A DNA stretch of 64,000 nucleotides from Hymenobacter properus (GTDB taxonomy: Bacteria > Bacteroidota > Bacteroidia > Cytophagales > Hymenobacteraceae). The stretch covers positions 62,001-126,000 of the forward strand of contig NZ_JADQDP010000007.1 of the NCBI RefSeq assembly GCF_015694735.1, in the 5' to 3' direction. Both the position numbers and the translations under genes were made by a program. The notes under the pieces were generated by a model, which was given only the letters and a program-made list of their open reading frames with translations, did not search any database and had not been told where the DNA came from. Below are positions 57,476-64,000 of this stretch, piece after piece; positions within the stretch are counted from its first letter, which is position 1; every line of letters starts with the position of its first letter.

Positions 57476-58300
57476 CTACGGGAATTTCGGGTACTTCGAG
57501 AAGTCGGGCTGGCGCTTCTCCACGTAGGCGTTGCGGCCTTCTTTGGCCTCGTCGCTCAGGTAGTAGAGCAGCGTGGCGTTGCCGGCCAGCTCCTGAATGC
57601 CAGCTTGCCCATCAAGCTCCGCATTGAACGAAGATTTGAGCATGCGCAGCGCCAGCGGGCTTTTCTGCAGAATCTTGTGGCACCAGGCCACGGTGGTGGC
57701 TTCCAGCTGGTCGAGCGGCACTACTTTGTTCACGAGGCCCATTTCGCGGGCTTCCTGGGCGTCGTACTGGTCGCAGAGGTACCAGATTTCGCGGGCCTTC
57801 TTCTGGCCCACGATGCGCGCCAGGTACGAAGCTCCAAAACCGCCGTCGAACGAACCCACTTTCGGGCCGGTCTGGCCAAAGCGGGCGTTTTCGGCGGCCA
57901 CCGTCAGGTCGCACACCACGTGCAGCACGTGGCCGCCGCCAATGGCCCAGCCCGCCACCATGGCAATGACCGGCTTAGGGATGGAGCGAATGATTTTCTG
58001 CAGTTCCAGCACGTTGAGGCGGGGCACGGTGTCCTCGCCCACGTAGCCGCCGTGGCCACGCACGCTCTGGTCGCCGCCCGAGCAGAAGGCCCGGCCGCCC
58101 TCGCCGGTGAGGATGATGACGCCGATGTCGGTGCGGTCCTGGCAGATGCGCATGGCATCAATCATTTCCTGTACCGTGAGCGGCGTGAAGGCGTTGTGCA
58201 CCTGCGGCCGGTTGATGCTGATTTTGGCGATTCCGCCAAACTGCGAGAAGATGATTTCTTTGAACTCCTTAATCGGGGTCCACTGAATGGGTTCGGTCAT
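57476..58300 (-). CDS. menB: 1,4-Dihydroxy-2-naphthoyl-CoA synthase
   Basis: 274 residues from MTEPIQWTPIKEFKEIIFSQ. Crotonase fold: RPQVHNAFTPLTVQEM, AFCSGGDQSVRG (oxyanion hole), PKPVIAMVAGWAIGGGHVLH and FGQTGPKVGSFDGGFG with the catalytic region for ring closure. The C-terminal ending KRQPDFSKYPKFP is a MenB hallmark. It converts o-succinylbenzoyl-CoA to DHNA-CoA in menaquinone synthesis. An intrinsic terminator follows; a palindromic repeat separates it from menD. Confidence 0.96.
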   Translation of the reverse strand: MTEPIQWTPIKEFKEIIFSQFGGIAKISINRPQVHNAFTPLTVQEMIDAMRICQDRTDIGVIILTGEGGRAFCSGGDQSVRGHGGYVGEDTVPRLNVLELQKIIRSIPKPVIAMVAGWAIGGGHVLHVVCDLTVAAENARFGQTGPKVGSFDGGFGASYLARIVGQKKAREIWYLCDQYDAQEAREMGLVNKVVPLDQLEATTVAWCHKILQKSPLALRMLKSSFNAELDGQAGIQELAGNATLLYYLSDEAKEGRNAYVEKRQPDFSKYPKFP

Positions 58301-58327
58301 GATGTAGTGGGGTTTGAACGAAGTAAA

Positions 58328-58424
58328 AACGTCATGCAGAGCGCAGCGAAGCATCTTTACCGCTTCGTTGACTGATTGAATTAGCAAAGAGGTAAAGATG
58401 CTTCGCTGCGCTCTGCATGACGTT
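58328..58424. repeat. Palindromic repeat, CAGAGCGCAGCG variant
   Basis: Arms AACGTCATGCAGAGCGCAGC and complement ending GCATGACGTT, each about 40 bases including ATCTTTACC/GGTAAAGAT. It ends 3 bases from the menD stop. Confidence 0.9.
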
Positions 58425-58427
58425 CTG

Positions 58428-60209
58428 TTAGAGTTTTGAAAAAGCCTTTTTAACAGCCGTTCGGTATTCCTCAAAAAACGCCGCGTTGGTCTTCGAGTCG
58501 GTGAAGACTTCCAGAATCGCCGCGCCGGTTTCGGCTGCAAAGAAAACCGGCAGCGCGGCTTCAAGTTCAGCGAAAGACGAAACCGGGAAGTAGCGCAGGT
58601 TAAAATCCTTGGCCGTGTTCTCGGCCGTGAGCAGCTGGCGCGTTTCAAAAAACTCGTCCAGCTCCGGCTGCTGCCGCGGCCCGTCGATGAGGCGGAAGAT
58701 GCCGCCGCCGTGGTTGTTGAACAGCACCACCCGCAGATTGGGCGTGGGGTAGTTGTGCCAGAAGGCGTTGCGGTCGTAGAAAAACGCTACGTCGCCGGTG
58801 AGTAGTACCACGGGCCGCCCTGGCTGGGCCAGGGCGGCGCCCACGGCCGTGGAGTTGCAGCCGTCGATGCCGCTGGTGCCGCGGTTGGCGAATACCTCGA
58901 TTTCGCGGTCCTTGGGCACGCCCAATATGTTGGTATAGCGCACGGCCATGCTGTTGGCGAGGTGCAGGGCGGTATAAAAAGGCAACTCTGCCAATACCTG
59001 CCGGAAACCCGAAAATTCGTTGAAAGGCTGGGCTTTGGCAGTGAAGAATTTGTTCAGAAACTCGGCAGCCGCAGCGTCAGCTTGTTGCCAGGCAACGGTA
59101 AGTTCACTTGCACCCGAACCTGTATGGCCTTGTGCATCTGCGCTTCCGACGGGACTTGAACCTCCAGGGGTTGTGTTCTCACCAGTTTTCAAGGCCGCCA
59201 ACTGATGGAAAAAACCAGCCGGCTCGACGCGAATGACGCGGGTGAGGGCGCGGAAGGTATCGGCCGCTTCGCCGTGCGCCAGAATGTGCCAATGCGCGGC
59301 CGGTGCGGCATCGCGCAGAAATAGCTTCAGGCTTTTGGAAATCAACGACTGCCCGTAGGTAATGAGCAAATCCGGCCGCAAGTCGGCGCGGGCTTCTTTC
59401 GACAGGCCGGCCAGAAACACGTCTTGCTGCCCAATCACCATGTCGCCCAGCGGCAAGAGATTGGAAATAGTGTCGCCCACCACCACGGCACCAACGGCCG
59501 TGGCAAATGCCGCCAGCGTGGCCTGCACTTCCGGATTAGCTGGGTGTTGGCCCGCTACCACCAGCACTTTTTTGGCCGTTTCTATCTCGCGCAGAAAAGC
59601 GGCTGCTTCGATGGCTGGCAGCACCGGCTCGGGCGTGGCTTCCAGCGTGATTTTTACGTCTTGGTCGTACTGGATTTCCTCGCCCGCCTTCGGATAAAAA
59701 GGCTCCCGCAGCGGCACGTTCACCTGCACCGGCCCGGCGGGCGCGGCCTGCGCCAGGTTGATGGCCTCGTTTACGAGGCGCGCCGCATGCCACTTGGCGT
59801 CGGCGTGCGAGGTATCGACCGGAAACTCGAACGCGCCTTTGGCGTGGGCACCGTAGAGATTGTGCTGCCGAATGGTTTGGCCGTCGAGCTGGTCTATCCA
59901 TTCATTGGGCCGGTCGGCCGTGAAAACAACCAACGGAATGCGCTGGAAATAAGCCTCGGCCACAGCGGGTGCGTAGTTCAGCCCGGCGGTGCCGGAAGTG
60001 CACACCAGCGCCACCGCCCGGCGCTGCGCCTGCGCAATGCCCAGGCCAATGAAAGCGGCGGCCCGCTCATCCGGCACCACACGCACTTTCAAACCCGGGT
60101 GGCGGGCAAATGCCAGCGTGAGCGGCGCCGAGCGGGAGCCCGGCGACAACACCACATCAGTAATGCCGTGGCGGGCGCAGATTTCGGCGATGTTATGAAC
60201 GGCCTGCAT
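58428..60209 (-). CDS. menD: 2-Succinyl-5-enolpyruvyl-6-hydroxy-3-cyclohexene-1-carboxylate synthase
   Basis: 593 residues. Thiamine diphosphate enzyme of menaquinone synthesis that joins 2-oxoglutarate to isochorismate. N-terminal ICARHGITDVVLSPGSRSAP and VCTSGTAGLNYAPAVAEAYF carry the activating-glutamate region (AEAYF); the cofactor loop is VLLTGDVAFFYDRNAF ... VVLFNNHGGGIF (GD ... NN). Residues about 340-373 (NTTPGGSSPVGSADAQGHTG and flanks) are a low-complexity insertion, less GC-rich than the rest, between the central and C-terminal domains. Neighbours menF and menI are upstream on the same strand. Confidence 0.96.
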   Translation of the reverse strand: MQAVHNIAEICARHGITDVVLSPGSRSAPLTLAFARHPGLKVRVVPDERAAAFIGLGIAQAQRRAVALVCTSGTAGLNYAPAVAEAYFQRIPLVVFTADRPNEWIDQLDGQTIRQHNLYGAHAKGAFEFPVDTSHADAKWHAARLVNEAINLAQAAPAGPVQVNVPLREPFYPKAGEEIQYDQDVKITLEATPEPVLPAIEAAAFLREIETAKKVLVVAGQHPANPEVQATLAAFATAVGAVVVGDTISNLLPLGDMVIGQQDVFLAGLSKEARADLRPDLLITYGQSLISKSLKLFLRDAAPAAHWHILAHGEAADTFRALTRVIRVEPAGFFHQLAALKTGENTTPGGSSPVGSADAQGHTGSGASELTVAWQQADAAAAEFLNKFFTAKAQPFNEFSGFRQVLAELPFYTALHLANSMAVRYTNILGVPKDREIEVFANRGTSGIDGCNSTAVGAALAQPGRPVVLLTGDVAFFYDRNAFWHNYPTPNLRVVLFNNHGGGIFRLIDGPRQQPELDEFFETRQLLTAENTAKDFNLRYFPVSSFAELEAALPVFFAAETGAAILEVFTDSKTNAAFFEEYRTAVKKAFSKL

Positions 60210-60244
60210 AGGCTGGTTTTATAGGTTTAAGGGTAAAGAAACCG

Positions 60245-60332
60245 GTCATGCTGAGCGCAGCCGAAGCATCTCGCGTGCAATAGTAAATGAATAGTAGTGC
60301 GGTAGAGATGCTTCGGCTGCGCTCAGCATGAC
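60245..60332. repeat. Palindromic intergenic repeat
   Basis: Arms GTCATGCTGAGCGCAGCCGA and complement ending GCATGAC, between menF and menD. The loop includes AATAGTAAATGAATAGTAGT. Confidence 0.9.
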
Positions 60333-60337
60333 GTTCT

Positions 60338-61579
60338 TTATGCTTCGTGCAGCACCGCGCTTACGGTTTGCATCTTCATCTGGGTTTCCTGCCACTCCCG
60401 CGCCGGGTCCGAGTCGATGGTGAGGCCGGTGCCGGCGTAGAGCACCGCCTCAGTGGCGCGCACCTGCAGGCAGCGCAGGTTCACGAAGAGGCGGGAGATG
60501 CCGGGCGCAGCCACATTCACCGGGCCCAGGAAGCCGCTGTAGTAGGCGCGGTCGTAGCCCTCGTGCTGCTGCAAAAAGGCCAGCGCCGGGATTTTAGGCA
60601 TGCCGCCCACGGCCGACGTCGGGTGCAGCAGCCGCAGCATGTCGGTGCCCAGCGAGGCGGGGTTGGGCACGTGCCGCAGGTCCACCTCAAAGTCGGTGCG
60701 CAGGTGCAGCAGTTGCCCGGCGGCCACGGTGCGTGGTCCGGTTTCTTGGTAATCGCGCAGTCGCAACTGCTTGAAACAGCTCACGATGTAGCGGGCCACC
60801 AGCGCCTGTTCCTCAATCTCCTTCTGCCGCCAGATGGCGTCCTGCGGCAGCAGGCCCGGTTTGAGCGGCTGCGTGCCCGCCAGCGCCATGGTGTGAAACT
60901 GCCCATCGGCCGTCACTTCGGCCAGTACCTCCGGCGAGGCGCCCAGCCAGGTGCCTACGCCCGGCGCGCTCACCAACGACACAAACGCCCGGGGGTACTT
61001 CTCGCTCAGCTCCGCGAAAGCCGCCAGCGGGTCGAACCCCGGTGGCAAGGGCCGTCGCGCCGCCCGCGACGACACCACCTTCACCACCGACTTCCCGGCA
61101 ATGGCGGCCACGCCCGCCCGCACCAGCGCCGTGTACTCGGCCTCGGTGGCGCTGTGGGGCACAGGTTGCGTGCTGTGGTGCCAAGCCAGCTCGGCCAGCG
61201 GCGGCAGCGCCAGCCAGGCCGTGAGGCCGGGCACCAGCTCGCGGGCCGCCGGGGTCACGGCCACGATTTCGGGCTGGGCCAAGTCGTAGCGCACGTCGGC
61301 CGGCAGGAATAGGGCCGGGTTGTGGTCGGAGTCGCGGAAGGGGAAGAAAGCGAAGCCAGCGGGCGCCTGCTCGTCGAGGGCCGGCGGCAGGCCTGTGTAG
61401 CTGGCCTCGAGCGAGCGGGCCACCAGCAGGCGCGGGTGCTCCTGGCCGGGCTCGCGCCAGATGGCCAGCGGCCGGCCGGTGCGCAGCGCGCCCGCTGCCA
61501 GGTGCCGCAGCCGGGCCGGGGCATCGAGCGCGGCGGCCGCAGCCGGCCAGGGCAGGTGCCGAAGTTGCGAGCCTGTCAT
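60338..61579 (-). CDS. menF: Isochorismate synthase
   Basis: 413 residues. Chorismate-binding fold with LAGTQPLKPG, the EIEEQALVARYIVSCFKQL helix (metal-binding glutamates), LLHPTSAVGGMPKIPALAFL and YDRAYYSGFLGPVN, the usual active-site blocks. It turns chorismate into isochorismate, the substrate of MenD encoded downstream. The start ATG directly follows the thioesterase stop with no gap, so the two are co-transcribed. The close link to menD makes a siderophore-type role (entC) unlikely. Confidence 0.94.
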   Translation of the reverse strand: MTGSQLRHLPWPAAAAALDAPARLRHLAAGALRTGRPLAIWREPGQEHPRLLVARSLEASYTGLPPALDEQAPAGFAFFPFRDSDHNPALFLPADVRYDLAQPEIVAVTPAARELVPGLTAWLALPPLAELAWHHSTQPVPHSATEAEYTALVRAGVAAIAGKSVVKVVSSRAARRPLPPGFDPLAAFAELSEKYPRAFVSLVSAPGVGTWLGASPEVLAEVTADGQFHTMALAGTQPLKPGLLPQDAIWRQKEIEEQALVARYIVSCFKQLRLRDYQETGPRTVAAGQLLHLRTDFEVDLRHVPNPASLGTDMLRLLHPTSAVGGMPKIPALAFLQQHEGYDRAYYSGFLGPVNVAAPGISRLFVNLRCLQVRATEAVLYAGTGLTIDSDPAREWQETQMKMQTVSAVLHEA

Positions 61580-62014
61580 CTAAACAGCTTTGGGGCCGGT
61601 GGCCGGCAGGTCAATCACGGCCATGGTAATGCGACTGATACACACCAGTGCGCCGCTTTCCTCGTGCGTGATGCGGATTTCCCACACCTGCGTGCTGCGG
61701 CCGATGTGCACCGGTGTGGCCCGCCCGCGCACCCAGCCGTCGCGTACCCCTTTGATGTGGTTGGCGTTGATTTCCAGCCCCACGCAGGCCTGTTTGCTGC
61801 GGTCGACGCGCAGGGCAGCGGCAATGCTGCCCAGGGTTTCGGCCAGGGCCACCGAGGCGCCGCCGTGCAGCAGGCCCATGGGCTGGTGGGTGCGGCCGTC
61901 CACCGGCATCCGGCCTTCGAGGTAGTCGGCGTGCACGTCCGTGATTTCCATGCCGAGGGCATCGGCCAGGGTGGGGCGGGAGGCAGTCCAGCGCCGTACT
62001 TCTTCCAGGGTCAT
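61580..62014 (-). CDS. menI: Hotdog-fold thioesterase, probable DHNA-CoA hydrolase
   Basis: 144 residues. PaaI/YbdB-type hotdog fold: GRTHQPMGLLHGGASVALAE at about residues 40-59 has the HGG motif and catalytic glutamate, followed by VGLEINANHIKGVRDGWVRG. Homologues release free acids from aryl-CoA esters; next to menF and menD the likely substrate is 1,4-dihydroxy-2-naphthoyl-CoA, the step after MenB. That assignment is from position. The start is followed upstream by an inverted repeat shared with the divergent phosphatase gene. Confidence 0.85.
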   Translation of the reverse strand: MTLEEVRRWTASRPTLADALGMEITDVHADYLEGRMPVDGRTHQPMGLLHGGASVALAETLGSIAAALRVDRSKQACVGLEINANHIKGVRDGWVRGRATPVHIGRSTQVWEIRITHEESGALVCISRITMAVIDLPATGPKAV

Positions 62015-62018
62015 GCTC

Positions 62019-62136
62019 AGTTGTTAGTTGCTCGTTGTCAGTTGTTAGGAATGGCCGCTGGTTGCTGGAGTATTCGTTGCTGACCGACAGTAGGCCAGAG
62101 CCACTGCCGACAACTAACAACAAGCAACTAACAACT
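62019..62136. repeat. Inverted repeat rich in GTTAGTTG
   Basis: Left arm AGTTGTTAGTTGCTCGTTGT, right arm ACAACAAGCAACTAACAACT, nearly complementary over about 28 bases, loop about 60. It fills the divergent promoter region between menI and the phosphatase. Confidence 0.85.
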
Positions 62137-62197
62137 CTTCCACATCCCCGTACTTTGAGGGAATGTTGACCGATTGTTACGCAAAACTACACGCAAC

Positions 62198-62821
62198 GTG
62201 AGGCCCCGAACCATTTTCCTGCTCCGCCACGGCCAGACCGATTTCAATGTGCGCGGCATCGTGCAGGGCAGCGGCGTCGATTCGAGCCTGAACGAGACCG
62301 GCCAGCGCCAGGCCGCCCAGTTTTTTGCCGCTTACGGCCACGTGCCTTTCGATAAGGTCTACACGTCCACCCTGCGACGCACCCACGAGTCGGTGCAGCA
62401 GTTCCTCGAACTGGGCCTGCCCCACGAAGCCCACGCCGGCCTCAACGAAATCAGCTGGGGCGTGCGCGAGGGCACGCGCATCACCATGGAAGAGGACGCC
62501 GAATACCGCCAGGTGCTGGCCAACTGGCTGGCCGGCAACACCCACGCCCGCCTCACCGGGGGCGAAAGCCCCGAGGAAGTGGCCGCCCGCCAACGCCCCT
62601 TCATCGAGTTGCTTAAGTCCCGTGAAAATGAGCAAACCGTGCTGGTCTGCATGCACGGCCGGGCCATGCGCGTGATGCTTTGCCAACTCCTCAACTACCC
62701 ACTGAGCTGCATGGAGGGCTTTGAGCACAGCAACTTATGCCTATATAAGCTGGAATACACCGGGTCGATGTTCACGATTAAGAACTTTCTGGACGTATCG
62801 CACTTGCAGGCAACCAAATAA
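62198..62821 (+). CDS. Histidine phosphatase family protein
   Basis: 207 residues from a GTG giving MRPRTIFLLRHGQTDFNVRG; a TTG at 62174 would add eight residues. The RHG motif (FLLRHGQTDFN) holds the phospho-accepting histidine; YTSTLRRTHESV and the acidic ELGLPHEAHAGLNEISWGVR and VLVCMHGRAMR complete the phosphoglycerate-mutase-like active site. It could act on sugar phosphates or other small phosphate esters; the exact substrate is unknown. Monocistronic by position. Confidence 0.92.
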   Translation: MRPRTIFLLRHGQTDFNVRGIVQGSGVDSSLNETGQRQAAQFFAAYGHVPFDKVYTSTLRRTHESVQQFLELGLPHEAHAGLNEISWGVREGTRITMEEDAEYRQVLANWLAGNTHARLTGGESPEEVAARQRPFIELLKSRENEQTVLVCMHGRAMRVMLCQLLNYPLSCMEGFEHSNLCLYKLEYTGSMFTIKNFLDVSHLQATK

Positions 62822-62828
62822 TTGCCTC

Positions 62829-62904
62829 TCATCCTGAGCGCAGCGAAGGACCTTACCACGTTGGAAATTCTGACGTGTAAGGTCCTTCGCTGCGCTCAGG
62901 ATGA
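62829..62904. repeat. Palindromic repeat, CATCCTGAG variant
   Basis: Arms TCATCCTGAGCGCAGCGAAG and complement ending AGGATGA, with GGACCTTA/TAAGGTCC extending the stem. Matches the element nested at 23311-23485. After the phosphatase gene. Confidence 0.88.
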
Positions 62905-62946
62905 CAGATTCTAACCAACGCTGCTTATATTCTCCCGGCAATAACA

Positions 62947-62977
62947 TTGCCCCCGCCAACTTTTCCGGCTAATTTTG
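62947..62977 (+). promoter_or_regulatory. Promoter of the pyruvate dehydrogenase E2 gene
   Basis: TTG at 62947, a 20-base spacer, then TAATTTTG at 62970-62977, a full match to TAnnTTTG. The ATG is 31 bases downstream. Best promoter in the window. Confidence 0.7.
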
Positions 62978-63007
62978 GCCTTCTCAACCCTAGCGCTTCT
63001 ATATCCG

Positions 63008-64000
63008 ATGGCCGAAATCATAAAAATGCCCAAAATGAGCGACACGATGACCGAAGGTGTCATCGCGGCCTGGCTCAAAAAAGTGGGTGATAAAGTTAAA
63101 TCCGGGGACATCCTGGCCGAAGTCGAGACCGACAAAGCCACCATGGAGCTGGAAAACTACGAAGATGGTACCCTGCTCTACATCGGCCCCAAAGAGAAGG
63201 ACGCCGTTCCGGTTGACGGTATTCTGGCCATCGTAGGCAAAGAAGGCGAAGACATTTCCGGCCTGTTGAACGGCCAGAGCGGCGGTGCCGCTCCGGCCGC
63301 AGCACCCGCCCCGGCTGCTCCCGCTGCCGAAGCGCCTAAAGCTGCACCCGCACCTGCTCCGGCTCCCGCGCCGGCCCCTGCTGCAGCTCCGGCTGCCCCT
63401 AATGGCAAGAAAGCCACCGTGGTGCGCATGCCCAAAATGAGCGACACGATGACCGAAGGCACCATTGCCTCCTGGCTGAAAAACGTGGGCGATAAGGTGA
63501 AATCGGGCGATATTCTGGCCGAAGTCGAAACCGACAAGGCTACGATGGAGCTGGAAAACTACGAAGACGGCACTCTGCTCTACACCGGCCCCAAAGCCGG
63601 CGAAGCCGTAGCTGTAGACGGCATTCTCGCCATCATCGGCGAAGAAGGTGCCGACATTCAGGCTCTGCTCGGCGGTGGCCAGAGCAGCGGTGCTCCCCAG
63701 GCTGTCGTTCAGGATTCACGAACCGAAAACGCTGAGCGTCCGGCCGAAATGCAGGCCGAGGAAAAAGCCATCAGCCAAGCTGCCCCCGCCGCTCCGGCCA
63801 ATAACGGCCGCATCCTGGCCTCGCCGCTGGCCAAGAGCATCGCCAAAGAAAAAGGCATCAACCTCTCCCAAATAGTGGGCAGTGGCGACAACGGCCGCAT
63901 CGTGCAGCGCGACGTAGAGAACTTCCAGCCCGGTGCCGCCGCTCCGGCCGCTGCTTCCGCGCCGCAAGCTGCTCCCGCGGCTGCGCCCGCCCCGGCTGCG
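63008..64000 (+). CDS. Pyruvate dehydrogenase complex dihydrolipoamide acetyltransferase E2 (3' end outside window)
   Basis: First 331 residues; the catalytic domain lies beyond the window. Two lipoyl domains are present, about 1-82 and 138-218, each with the lipoylation lysine in VETDKATMELENYEDGTLLY. They are joined by Ala/Pro linkers. A peripheral subunit-binding domain follows (about 275-312: RILASPLAKSIAKEKGINLS then GSGDNGRIVQRDVENF). E2 passes acetyl groups from the E1 lipoyl arm to CoA. Branched-chain or 2-oxoglutarate E2 are less likely: the MPKMSDTMTEG start is typical of pyruvate E2. Confidence 0.93.
   Translation, partial: MAEIIKMPKMSDTMTEGVIAAWLKKVGDKVKSGDILAEVETDKATMELENYEDGTLLYIGPKEKDAVPVDGILAIVGKEGEDISGLLNGQSGGAAPAAAPAPAAPAAEAPKAAPAPAPAPAPAPAAAPAAPNGKKATVVRMPKMSDTMTEGTIASWLKNVGDKVKSGDILAEVETDKATMELENYEDGTLLYTGPKAGEAVAVDGILAIIGEEGADIQALLGGGQSSGAPQAVVQDSRTENAERPAEMQAEEKAISQAAPAAPANNGRILASPLAKSIAKEKGINLSQIVGSGDNGRIVQRDVENFQPGAAAPAAASAPQAAPAAAPAPAA

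Noticed and set aside
59140..59175. tRNA T-arm-like stretch (GGTTCAAGTCCC on the minus strand)
   Set aside because: Flanking bases do not form T-stem, acceptor or anticodon arms, and the stretch is coding in menD.
60338..61579. Siderophore isochorismate synthase (entC)
   Set aside because: Neighbours are menD, menB and a menI-like gene, with no siderophore genes.

Overview
The window looks like chromosomal DNA from a GC-rich member of the Bacteroidetes, most like Hymenobacter and its Cytophagales relatives; this is inferred from gene content and motifs, with no database search. Supporting signs are SusC/TonB-type outer-membrane receptors, a Por-type C-terminal sorting domain (type IX secretion cargo), LytS/LytTR pairs, PAS-rich kinases, a menaquinone locus, and -7 promoter elements of the form TAnnTTTG, a hallmark of this phylum. 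Genes are dense, on both strands, and often overlap by 1 to 8 bases.

Layout. 1-1001: 3' end of hutI. 1144-4560 (minus): an ECF sigma factor, a protein that appears to join a cytoplasmic/inner-membrane N-terminus to an outer-membrane barrel, and a lipoprotein. 4869-9728: PhzF-like isomerase, TPR protein, ruvC, a flippase-like membrane protein and a glycosyltransferase. 9738-15289: acyltransferase, cytochrome c, phosphodiester glycosidase-like protein, an ABC permease with a small partner, and a SpoIIE-type phosphatase. 15499-23291: a polysaccharide locus (polymerase/ligase, chain-length protein, flippase, three sugar enzymes, one unknown). 23505-24284: TatD nuclease. 24429-28117: two copies of a cassette coding a PAS-only protein and a small protein that resembles a CZB domain without its zinc ligands. 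28392-37214: TonB receptor, a fragment of its 3' end, lipoproteins, a 1120-residue PAS histidine kinase, and two outer-membrane barrel paralogues, one with a nonsense codon. 37466-45145: two LytS/LytTR pairs around a large TonB-type receptor. 45196-53239: membrane proteins, hydrolase, ABA4-like protein, TlpA-type thioredoxin, outer-membrane proteins and an M49 peptidase. 53296-62014 (minus): menaquinone genes menE, menB, menD, menF and a menI-like thioesterase, interrupted by a secreted amidase. 62198-64000: histidine phosphatase and the start of the pyruvate dehydrogenase E2 gene.

The most striking non-coding feature is a family of palindromic repeats of about 75-110 bases (core GTCATGCTGAGCGCAGCCGA and variants) in at least 13 intergenic spots. 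Base changes in one arm are mirrored in the other. Other inverted repeats occur too, one of them inserted in frame in a LytTR regulator.

Best candidates for undescribed biology are the sigma factor/double-membrane regulator operon and the duplicated PAS-only plus zinc-less CZB-like cassette. Both are inferences from sequence alone.
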